Below, in pieces: positions 1-6,197 of a stretch of DNA of 8,171 bases (positions within the stretch are counted from its first letter, which is position 1; every line of letters begins with the position of its first letter). The notes under the pieces are model-generated. The model saw nothing but the letters and a program-made list of their open reading frames with translations, was not told the DNA's origin and did not search any database. The position numbers were made by a program, and so were the translations under genes. The DNA lies in contig WGCR01000462.1 in NCBI GenBank assembly GCA_015493675.1, forward strand, positions 1 through 8,171, given 5' to 3'. Source of the stretch: Anaerolineae bacterium (lineage in GTDB: Bacteria > Chloroflexota > Anaerolineae > J102).

Positions 1-978
1 AACCATCCCCCCGAAGCTGCTGCGCTTGCCCCCACAACGCCCGTCCCCCCCACCAACTACGTCGTGGCCGATTCTGTCGCAAATTTTCGCCTTGAACAGG
101 GTGCGAATCGTTGGTATTATCTCGCTTCCAAATCGCCCGGTTCCCTGGAATTCGATTGGATGCCCAAAGATGGCAACTGGTTTAGATGGACCAAGGGGGG
201 ACGCAGTCCAGAAATGCGTTTGAGCAAAGAAGGAAGCTATCCCAGTTGGAATTCCGACGCCATCCGTTTGTGGAGTAACTACTACGAAGGGACATTGCGC
301 ATCGAAGGCGAGGCCCGCAAAGAGCGAGGGGCTGGCTATGGCGGCAATGGTGTGGATTTGCGCATTGTGCAACGCCGCACCGATAAGCAAGGCAATGATA
401 TCTTGGTTAAAACTCTGTGGGAAGGCTCGCTGGAGCCTTACGATACGAAGGGTTTCACTTTTAGCGTTTCCTCCTTTCATGTCAAACAACGTGACGCTAT
501 TTATTTCATCACCTCTGCCCGCGGCAACGACACTCTCGATAACACCATATTCACTGCCCAAATCTACCTGATGAATGAAAACGGCATTGAAGTGACGCCT
601 CCTCCTGCACCGACGCCAACGCCCAGACCTGCAGCACCCAAATCAAGTGTCATTTGTTTTGCGCCCCAGTTACGTCAATACGAACGTTCTCGCGGCGGCC
701 TGGGCGAGGCCGTTGGCTATGTTCACAAAGAAGATGGACGATTTTCAGGCATTGTCATCCGTGTGATGGGAGCGCCGGGACCCGATCAGTGGCGACATGA
801 TTTTGTTGTCTCCGGCGATGGAGGCTATGAGATGACCGCACTGAGCGTGTACGCTCCGCCATTTTATTACACGATGCAGGTGGCCGGACCAGGCATCCAC
901 AGTGACACCTTCAAGCTGGAATATCCCGAAGGCCCGCGTCGGGCCGTCGTCGATTGGCGACAGACGCCATGTAAGTAA
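1..978 (+). CDS. Probable secreted two-domain beta-rich protein (5' partial)
   Basis: The frame is open from base 1 to the TAA at 976-978 (325 visible residues), so the gene starts upstream. A GTG at 64 is in frame but is preceded by coding-like Ala/Pro/Thr linker sequence, so I do not take it as the start. Visible residues about 1-25 are a Pro/Thr/Ala linker. Residues about 29-190 form one domain opening with FRLEQGANRWYY and containing DAIRLW, GNGVDLRIV and RDAIYFIT; this resembles beta-sandwich modules of exported, often carbohydrate-associated proteins. Residues about 199-213 are a second linker (PPPAPTPTPRPAAP). Residues about 215-322 look like a carboxypeptidase-regulatory/Ig-like beta domain (GIVIRVMGAPGP, GDGGYEMTAL, RAVVDW). 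The only two cysteines in the visible part bracket this last domain, which suggests a disulfide and therefore export. No catalytic motif is seen. Function is unknown; a binding or surface role is inferred. The gene converges on the minus-strand operon. Confidence 0.8.
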   Translation, partial: NHPPEAAALAPTTPVPPTNYVVADSVANFRLEQGANRWYYLASKSPGSLEFDWMPKDGNWFRWTKGGRSPEMRLSKEGSYPSWNSDAIRLWSNYYEGTLRIEGEARKERGAGYGGNGVDLRIVQRRTDKQGNDILVKTLWEGSLEPYDTKGFTFSVSSFHVKQRDAIYFITSARGNDTLDNTIFTAQIYLMNENGIEVTPPPAPTPTPRPAAPKSSVICFAPQLRQYERSRGGLGEAVGYVHKEDGRFSGIVIRVMGAPGPDQWRHDFVVSGDGGYEMTALSVYAPPFYYTMQVAGPGIHSDTFKLEYPEGPRRAVVDWRQTPCK

Positions 979-993
979 ATTTTAGAAAAACTC

Positions 994-1036
994 GCAAAAA
1001 GCCCCGTCAGATGTAAGGTCTGGCGGGGCTTTTTGC
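994..1036 (+). terminator. Strong intrinsic, probably bidirectional terminator
   Basis: Arms GCAAAAAGCCCCGTCAGA (994-1011) and TCTGGCGGGGCTTTTTGC (1019-1036) pair over 18 bases with a single G-T wobble around a 7-base loop. The A-run on the left and T-run on the right give a U-tract in both directions. It starts 15 bases after the stop of the upstream plus-strand gene and would also stop any minus-strand transcript that passes the CHAT gene. Confidence 0.93.
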
Positions 1037-1102
1037 ATTTACGTAGTACACGGGATGGGCGCCCAAAACGTGAGTTTGCTTTCCAATCTTTCCTCTCATA
1101 AA

Positions 1103-1107
1103 AGGAG
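1103..1107 (+). promoter_or_regulatory. Strong ribosome binding site of the 24-codon small ORF
   Basis: AGGAG sits inside AAAAGGAGA with 8 bases between it and the ATG at 1116. This is the best Shine-Dalgarno and spacing in the window; the large minus-strand genes have weak sites or none. It is the main reason for calling the small ORF. Confidence 0.6.
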
Positions 1108-1115
1108 ACAATCTC

Positions 1116-1190
1116 ATGCTTTCTATCCTTCAATTGCTGTGGCTGCTCGGAGCCATCTGGAACGACGAACCTGGGACAGAACCCTGGTAA
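1116..1190 (+). CDS. Candidate small hydrophobic peptide, 24 residues
   Basis: An ATG at 1116 with an ideal AGGAG site opens a 24-codon frame ending in TAA (1188-1190). Residues 2-15 are almost all hydrophobic (MLSILQLLWLLGAIW), and the last nine residues are polar, acidic and proline-containing (NDEPGTEPW). There are three tryptophans. The pattern fits a short membrane-inserting or membrane-associated peptide. It lies between two hairpins (994-1036 and 1201-1234), in the convergent gap between the exported protein gene and the TPR-CHAT gene. I found no convincing promoter of its own; a start near TTGCTT/TAAAAG would remove the ribosome binding site. It might be translated from read-through of the upstream transcript. 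I do not recognise the peptide. It could be a chance reading frame, since the call rests on the ribosome binding site, the hydrophobic segment and the bounded position. Confidence 0.42.
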   Translation: MLSILQLLWLLGAIWNDEPGTEPW

Positions 1191-1200
1191 TCACCTCTGC

Positions 1201-1234
1201 GCAGGGGCGGGACATATGCTCGTCCCGCCCTTGC
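1201..1234. terminator. GC-rich hairpin in the convergent gap
   Basis: Arms GCAGGGGCGGGAC (1201-1213) and GTCCCGCCCTTGC (1222-1234) pair over 13 bases with one mismatch around an 8-base loop. It begins 12 bases beyond the stop codon of the minus-strand TPR-CHAT gene and 10 bases beyond the stop of the plus-strand small ORF. Neither side has a good T-run, so it may be a factor-assisted terminator or a 3'-end stabilising structure rather than a classical intrinsic terminator. Confidence 0.6.
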
Positions 1235-1246
1235 CTTTCGACACCC

Positions 1247-4237
1247 TCAAATCAGCCCAATCAGGGTAAATGCGCCCCAGAGGTAAGGGGATGACGTCTG
1301 TTTTGCATGGGTTACGCGCGTCTGCTGCAAGGCCTCTGCCACCGATATGTGGTTTTTATGCAAATGCTGATAAAAGGTTTGCAGGAATGCCGCGCTCATC
1401 GCGTCATCCACCGGCCACAGGCTAGCCAGGACACGGCGGGCGCCGGCGATGATAAACGCGTGCGGTAAGCCCATCTGCTCATCGCCTGACCATGAATGCC
1501 CGGCCGCAGTTTCGCACGCGGCCAAAGTGACCAGTTTCGCATTCAGTCGCCAGCGCAGAATGTCCGTCACATACAGCATGTCGTCGTAAAGCAGGATGTA
1601 GGAGAGCAGGGCATGCGAGGGATTCAATCTGGCGTGGGCGGCAAAATGCAACAGTTCAAAGGGAGATGCTCCTTGCGAGTCGATGGCCCGCTGCACATCG
1701 GCAAGCCGGGCTGTCTCGTCCAGCAGCAGGACGCTTTGAGGTGCGAGCATGTGGTAAACGCTCTCCGCCTCCGCCCTAGTATGACGCAACGCGGTGAAGC
1801 CCTTTTGCTGATGATGGGAGATTGCACAGACAAGGCCTTTCGTGGCGGCCAGCGTGGACGTATCCGTCGCCTTGTCTTGCTGTAGAAGGATTTGCAGCAG
1901 CGGAAGCGAGGCGAGCTGCGTCATCTGTTTTTGCAGACCCAGGGGAGCCCCATTGAGGCGCAGGGCGAAAAAAGGAAATGTGGCAAGCTCTTCGGATGAT
2001 GAAAAGTAGAGTGAGGTCGGCTGCTGCATGAAAGGCCGGAATCGGGCGGGGATTATCACGGTCTCCAGCCTCGTCCATATTTTACCTGCCTGCCCATTCT
2101 CCCAATCCAGGACTTTTTGGCGATAGCTTGCTTCTGGATGGCAGGCCAGCTTTAGCAGATGATTGTCGATGGCGCTGAGATCGCTGGTCGAGCTCAGTAA
2201 ATTCTGGCTATCCAGCCAAAAACGATGCAGTTTTCGCTTGCCGCCAGGCTCGTCAATCAGGCCGGTGACAAAACATCCCCACTGATTGACGCCGTGCCTG
2301 GCATCGAGCCGGGCGCGCAATTGCTGGATGTCCAGGGATGGCTTGCGGAGCAGATACGAGTAGGCTGTCTGGACTGCGTCCAGCTTTTGGGCCTGATAAT
2401 CGAATTCTTTTTCCAATTGCGACAGGCGCTGCCAGTTTTCATCCTCTCGCGCAACCTGAATGGCGCGACGCAACTGCTGTAAAGGCGTCAGAATCTGGTC
2501 CAGCGCCCGAAAGCTGATGGCTGCGCTGGCAGATGTTTCGTCGAGCGGAGGCTGCAAGCGATGCACAAATTGGACGGCCTTGTATTCCTCCAGGGTGCGT
2601 AATGCAGACGCGTCATCTTCTTGCTGGAAGGCAAGATCGATAGCACGTGCATAAACCTCGCGGGCGGATTGCGCCAGGTGAGCGGCTGACGCCGGGGAAG
2701 CCGCGGCCTGGCGCAACGACCATAGTAAATCCATAGCCACATTGAGATGATCCCTGACTGCTGAGAGATCGTTCGCATGCAGCGCCAGTTTCGCCAGGAT
2801 GAATTGGATGCGCCAGGCGAACTCATGGAACGGTTGCGGGGCCAATTCCCTGGCCATCCGAATCGCACCCGACGCCTCGACATAGCGATCCTGCCGTAGC
2901 TGGATGGTCGCCAGCCAGGTCAATGCCTCTGCGGCGCGGTAGGGCATGTGGCGTTGAAGCAGCATATCGGCTGCAGTTTTCAGCAACATGGCGGCTTGCT
3001 CATCCCGTCCTTCTCCTATTTCAATCCGCGCCAGAATGATTGCCGATAGCGTCGCCTGAGCGGGGCGATGGAGTTGCAGAAAAGTCCTGCTGCTTCTCTC
3101 CAGCAGCTTTCTGGCTTCCGCATAGTCCCCTTGCTCGAACTGGTACTCGGCCAGCGAGCGCCAAGCGTTGGCCGCGTGGGCAATGGCTCCAATGTTGAGA
3201 AATGTTTCGCCAGCATGCTGCATTAACGCCATCGCCTTTTCCTGTTCGCCCATTCGCCACACCAGATCGGCCATGCTCCTTTCCAGATAGGCGTTCAGAT
3301 TGGGGTAAGATGAGGCTGAGGCCAGGCTTTGCGCCTCAAGATAGGCTTGCAACGCCCGTTTGAATTGTCCCATCTGGCGATAGATCAATCCGATATTGTG
3401 TTGCGCCCAGGCCTGATTTTTGAATAATCCGGCGATTTTGAAATGCTCTAACGCAAATTGGTAATTCTTCAGCGCCTCTTTGGGTTGATTGAAGTAATGC
3501 TGGATGCTGCCCAGGACATTACGACAGCGGGCCAGGGGGATCACAGCTTCTTGCTTCTGGAAATAGGCAATGGCATTCAGCGCATATTGCAACGCCTGTG
3601 GATAGTCATCCAGACGACGAAATACATCGGCCAGGGCGTTGTCGCTACGGGCGACTTCATAGCGATCGCCGATGCGCTCGAATCCCGACCGGGCCTCCAA
3701 TAAAAGCTGCTCCGCTGTCAGATAATCGGTCAGCCGATACGCAAGAACCCCCTGGATTCTCTGCGCCTCCAGGCGCTGCCACAACAATGCCTGATTCGCT
3801 TGCCGCCTGGCCATCCCCTCAAGATGCTGCGCTGCTTCGTCGTACCACCCCATGTATAGCGCCAGGATAGCCTCCGCCAGGAGGACAGCGCGACGCTTGT
3901 CGGGATGAGCGGCCCAGTCGGCGCCCAGGCTCCGGAGCAATGGTCGCGCCACATCCGCCTGGCCTAAATCAATAGCAATCAGAGCAGAAAGAAAGCGGAT
4001 GTACGGCTGAAATCGCTCATCCGCCTGCGCCAGACGGGCGACAGTCTCTTTTGCGGCAGTATAATCGTTTGTTAGATAATCACAAAGCCCCAGACGCAGC
4101 CCCAGCGTTGGAGAAAATCCCGCTGTTTGCAGAAGCGTTAGGCGCTTCCGGGCGATAAGTAAATCGCCCCGGCGCAGGGCTGCATCCAAGGCGATGATTT
4201 CAGGGTTTGTGGAATCGGGCAGAATGTGGCGAAGCAT
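1247..4237 (-). CDS. TPR-CHAT cysteine peptidase (caspase-like)
   Basis: This 996-residue protein has the standard layout of the CHAT (caspase HetF-associated with TPRs) family. Residues about 30-560 are a long array of helical TPR-type repeats (for example AWAQHNIGLIYRQMGQFKRA and SLAEYQFEQGDYAEARKLLE). A helical linker runs to about 700, and the CHAT peptidase domain fills about 715-995. The expected catalytic dyad is present: His868 in LLHFAAHA (codon 1634-1636) and Cys908 in LAACETA (codon 1514-1516). Downstream motifs LPHAFIIAGARRVLASLW and SPYLWGAFTLIG are typical of the domain. No signal peptide or membrane segment is seen, so it is cytosolic. Family members are proteases switched on by ligand or partner binding to the TPR part. 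The ATG lies 11 bases after the stop of the anti-sigma-like gene with no Shine-Dalgarno, so translation is probably coupled. The likely substrate is the neighbouring anti-sigma-like protein (inference). Family assignment is very secure; the role is not proven. Confidence 0.95.
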   Translation of the reverse strand: MLRHILPDSTNPEIIALDAALRRGDLLIARKRLTLLQTAGFSPTLGLRLGLCDYLTNDYTAAKETVARLAQADERFQPYIRFLSALIAIDLGQADVARPLLRSLGADWAAHPDKRRAVLLAEAILALYMGWYDEAAQHLEGMARRQANQALLWQRLEAQRIQGVLAYRLTDYLTAEQLLLEARSGFERIGDRYEVARSDNALADVFRRLDDYPQALQYALNAIAYFQKQEAVIPLARCRNVLGSIQHYFNQPKEALKNYQFALEHFKIAGLFKNQAWAQHNIGLIYRQMGQFKRALQAYLEAQSLASASSYPNLNAYLERSMADLVWRMGEQEKAMALMQHAGETFLNIGAIAHAANAWRSLAEYQFEQGDYAEARKLLERSSRTFLQLHRPAQATLSAIILARIEIGEGRDEQAAMLLKTAADMLLQRHMPYRAAEALTWLATIQLRQDRYVEASGAIRMARELAPQPFHEFAWRIQFILAKLALHANDLSAVRDHLNVAMDLLWSLRQAAASPASAAHLAQSAREVYARAIDLAFQQEDDASALRTLEEYKAVQFVHRLQPPLDETSASAAISFRALDQILTPLQQLRRAIQVAREDENWQRLSQLEKEFDYQAQKLDAVQTAYSYLLRKPSLDIQQLRARLDARHGVNQWGCFVTGLIDEPGGKRKLHRFWLDSQNLLSSTSDLSAIDNHLLKLACHPEASYRQKVLDWENGQAGKIWTRLETVIIPARFRPFMQQPTSLYFSSSEELATFPFFALRLNGAPLGLQKQMTQLASLPLLQILLQQDKATDTSTLAATKGLVCAISHHQQKGFTALRHTRAEAESVYHMLAPQSVLLLDETARLADVQRAIDSQGASPFELLHFAAHARLNPSHALLSYILLYDDMLYVTDILRWRLNAKLVTLAACETAAGHSWSGDEQMGLPHAFIIAGARRVLASLWPVDDAMSAAFLQTFYQHLHKNHISVAEALQQTRVTHAKQTSSPYLWGAFTLIGLI

Positions 4238-4248
4238 GGCCCGGAGGA

Positions 4249-4968
4249 TTAAGCTGGGAAGCTCAGGTGAAGGGTGATGGCCGGAATCAGAGGATGTTCC
4301 AGCATTGGCAGCTCAAGGCCATCAAAGAATATCTGGCCGCTTCCATCGGTTGTCCCGTGCAGAATGCGCCCCAACAGCACCATTCTCACCGAGATGTTGG
4401 CTGCATCGCCCGCAGGATTGACGAGTGATAACAGAAAGCCGTTCGGGCTATCTTCGGCCTGACGTGTTTGCTCCAACGAATAATACCACCCGGGCGGGTG
4501 TTCCAGGATGCCTGCGTCCAGCAAAACGGGCCTGTTCGGATCCGCTATGCTGCGGACGTCTAGATCATTTTTCTGCGGAAGCTGTTTGTAAAGCAGGGTG
4601 ATATCGATATCCTGTTCCGTGCGGCGTCTGATGTGAGGCGCTTTGGTGTAGAATACAATCATCTCCTGGAGACGTTGTTGACAGGCAATGCAATGAGCCA
4701 GATGGTCAAGCAGTGGATGATTTTTCCAGGCGCCTGACTCCTCATGCGCCCTGTCCCATGCGTAGGCGTCCAGCGCTGCGCTGTACTCCTCACAGGCGTT
4801 AGAATCAATCAATGTGGAGATATGTGGCGGAAGGGTTTCGTCATTGAAAGCGCGATTTTCAATGAGGCGCCACAGTTTTTGCTCTAATAAATCGAGCGTT
4901 TGCTCGTCGAAATAATTTTTGTCAGCCATGGCGTTGGTCTGAGTATTTTTTGTGGGCGTAGTTGTCAC
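4249..4968 (-). CDS. Soluble zinc-finger anti-sigma-like protein
   Basis: This 239-residue protein carries a zinc-binding anti-sigma signature Hx3Cx2C at His89, Cys93 and Cys96 (HLAHCIAC; codons 4702-4704, 4690-4692, 4681-4683), followed by the usual QQRL helix. Residues about 20-105 are helical and acidic, as expected of a ZAS-type sigma-binding domain. Residues about 130-239 look beta-rich; GRILHGTTDGSGQIFFDGLELP resembles the TD-G-F-F-L pattern of carboxypeptidase-regulatory-like folds, which is also seen in the exported protein at 1-978. There is no transmembrane segment, unlike many ZAS anti-sigma factors, so it should be cytosolic. I chose the GTG start at 4966-4968 because AGGA lies 7 bases upstream, overlapping the sigma stop codon; the in-frame ATG at 4927-4929 has no such site. 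It lies 3 bases after the sigma gene and 11 before the TPR-CHAT gene. The sigma-inhibiting role is inferred from the motif and the position. Confidence 0.82.
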   Translation of the reverse strand: MTTTPTKNTQTNAMADKNYFDEQTLDLLEQKLWRLIENRAFNDETLPPHISTLIDSNACEEYSAALDAYAWDRAHEESGAWKNHPLLDHLAHCIACQQRLQEMIVFYTKAPHIRRRTEQDIDITLLYKQLPQKNDLDVRSIADPNRPVLLDAGILEHPPGWYYSLEQTRQAEDSPNGFLLSLVNPAGDAANISVRMVLLGRILHGTTDGSGQIFFDGLELPMLEHPLIPAITLHLSFPA

Positions 4969-4971
4969 CTG

Positions 4972-5799
4972 TTATTCCTGGTGAGGTGGCGTGTAGTGTT
5001 CTCGCAATGCTTTGCGAGCGCGACTTTTCCAGGTCGTGACTTGGGGAACGGTTATACCGAAGAATGTCGCTAGTTCTCTGTTATCCAAATCATATAGATA
5101 AATGAGCAGCAAAATGATCCGGTAGCGACGATTGGGAATCTTGCGAATGGCGCTGAGGATGGCCTCACGTTGTATTTGCAAATCCAGCCAATCGTCGCCC
5201 GAGTCCGCGCCGGGGGCTATCTCTATATCAAGTTCAGCATCCAGGTTGGAAGAGGCGGCATTGCGGCCATCGCTGAGGATGATGTTGCGGGCCGTCTTCC
5301 ACAGCCATGGTTCGAATTCTGTATCATAGAAGTAATTTTCGACAATGGCGAGAAAAAGATTGGCGACGAGATCCTGGCGATGATCTTCGTTGGGATAGCG
5401 TTTATATTGTTTGAAATAGGTGCGGAGGATGATTCCGTCAAGCGTTTGCGTGATCAGATAGCGTTCGCCTTCGGGCGTCAGTTCCTTCCGGTCAAGCGTT
5501 TCTGCAAAAGACGCATAACCAGTGAGCACGCGATCCAGCCATTCTATATACGTGATTTTTCTATCATATGTTTCTTGCTCGTACTTTCGGACGTGATAGA
5601 AACGTTTCACTGCCTTGGGCGTCGCCACCTTACGGATTAGCATGATGACATCGCGTTCAGAAATGTCATTGTAGCCAATGCCTTGTTCCAATCGCCAGCG
5701 GATCAGATCTGTCAGATAGCGCTTTGCAGCGGGAGACCATGTCTGCGGGGGCGTTGGCGGAAAAGGAAATGGGGGCGGCCAGAGCGAATCGAATTTCAT
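4972..5799 (-). CDS. ECF-type sigma-70 family sigma factor with N-terminal extension
   Basis: This 275-residue protein has the two core domains of an extracytoplasmic-function type sigma factor. Region 2 spans about 112-182 (HRQDLVANLFLAIVE, then FEPWLWKTARNIILSDGRN), the part that binds core RNA polymerase and the -10 element. Region 4 spans about 208-268 (AILSAIRKIPNRRYRIILLL, then a helix-turn-helix RELATFFGITVPQVTTWKSR followed by ARKALREH), the part that binds the -35 element. About 110 residues precede region 2, far more than the usual short N-terminus of ECF sigma factors; they begin with a proline-rich stretch (PPPFPFPPTPP, 8-18) and continue as charged helices. The ATG at 5797-5799 has no clear Shine-Dalgarno; it is the first methionine of the frame. 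It is the first gene of the three-gene operon and is preceded by a conspicuous inverted repeat (5802-5850). Class within the ECF groups is not determined. Confidence 0.9.
   Translation of the reverse strand: MKFDSLWPPPFPFPPTPPQTWSPAAKRYLTDLIRWRLEQGIGYNDISERDVIMLIRKVATPKAVKRFYHVRKYEQETYDRKITYIEWLDRVLTGYASFAETLDRKELTPEGERYLITQTLDGIILRTYFKQYKRYPNEDHRQDLVANLFLAIVENYFYDTEFEPWLWKTARNIILSDGRNAASSNLDAELDIEIAPGADSGDDWLDLQIQREAILSAIRKIPNRRYRIILLLIYLYDLDNRELATFFGITVPQVTTWKSRARKALREHYTPPHQE
4976..4979 (-). promoter_or_regulatory. Ribosome binding site deciding the GTG start of the anti-sigma-like gene
   Basis: AGGA on the minus strand overlaps the last codons of the sigma gene (CAG GAA TAA) and stands 7 bases before the GTG at 4966-4968. 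This supports the GTG start and close translational coupling between sigma factor and anti-sigma, as expected when the two are made in fixed proportion. Confidence 0.6.
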
Positions 5800-5801
5800 C
5801 G

Positions 5802-5850
5802 GCTATACTTTTGACGTATGAGAAGAGAGGGAGGTGCGTCAAAGTATAGC
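5802..5850. promoter_or_regulatory. Inverted repeat upstream of the sigma operon, candidate operator
   Basis: On the plus strand, GCTATACTTTTGACG (5802-5816) and CGTCAAAGTATAGC (5837-5850) are inverted copies that differ by one extra T in the first arm, separated by a purine-rich 20-base spacer. The near arm is 2 bases from the sigma ATG. The arm-to-arm distance is about three helical turns, which would suit a dimeric or looping regulator. It could also form a hairpin in a leader RNA. Which protein binds, if any, cannot be told from the sequence. Confidence 0.55.
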
Positions 5851-5851
5851 A
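5843..5851 (-). promoter_or_regulatory. Candidate extended -10 promoter of the sigma operon
   Basis: The minus strand reads TGCTATACT, an extended -10 (TGN plus TATACT, 5 of 6 to consensus) inside the far arm of the inverted repeat. The best upstream -35-like element, TTTACA, is 20 bases away, which is long; extended -10 promoters tolerate this. A second reading of the same DNA is TTGACG (5837-5842) with CATACG 16 bases on, which would give a nearly leaderless sigma mRNA and fit the missing Shine-Dalgarno. I cannot choose between them. Confidence 0.35.
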
Positions 5852-6107
5852 GACAAATTGCCAGAATGTGTAAAGTCGCGAAACGCAAAGGAATAGCCTA
5901 CTTAGTATATGTTGTTTGCGGGCCGATTATGACACTAATGATGAATGAGCTAGCGCAACTTTTGTGTAATTGACGGCCTGACAGCCGAAAAACTGCAAAA
6001 AATAAAAGCAGCACTTTAACAATTTGCTCAGGATATGGTTGGCTTATGATGAACAGGATAAGGTGGAACTGCCATCCCGCCCGAACGATACACGGCCCGC
6101 CTGGCCC

Positions 6108-6128
6108 CGTTCCCTGTTCTCCGTTCTC
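6108..6128. repeat. Three tandem 7-base repeats
   Basis: The plus strand reads CGTTCCC, TGTTCTC, CGTTCTC in direct succession, three copies of YGTTCYC. It is a short simple repeat inside the GC-rich island and argues that this part is not under coding selection. Confidence 0.5.
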
Positions 6129-6179
6129 CCTTCACCCGCACGGCCACGGCCCGCTCATCCGACTGCAATCTCACGCCCG

Positions 6180-6197
6180 GCCCCAGGCGCCTGGGGC
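6180..6197. repeat. Perfect 18-base palindrome
   Basis: GCCCCAGGCGCCTGGGGC equals its own reverse complement, with no spacer. It lies in the GC-rich island, away from any gene start. It could be a protein-binding site, a cruciform-prone site or a relic. Confidence 0.6.

Noticed and set aside
64..66. GTG as start of the plus-strand beta-domain protein
   Set aside because: The frame runs open to base 1 with linker-like Pro/Thr/Ala codons and there is no ribosome binding site before the GTG.
1076..1104. TTGCTT-17-TAAAAG as a promoter of the small ORF
   Set aside because: Weak match, and transcription from it would begin at or after the ribosome binding site, so it could not serve that ORF.
1496..1885. 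129-codon plus-strand frame inside the CHAT domain
   Set aside because: It mirrors the conserved CHAT catalytic region on the other strand; Arg/Gln/Gly-rich translation typical of an antisense shadow.
4927..4929. ATG as the start of the anti-sigma-like gene
   Set aside because: No Shine-Dalgarno precedes it, whereas the upstream GTG has AGGA at 7 bases and sits 3 bases after the sigma stop.
5170..5640. 156-codon plus-strand frame inside the sigma factor gene
   Set aside because: It is antisense to clear sigma region 2 and region 4 coding sequence, has no ribosome binding site, and its product shows no family pattern.
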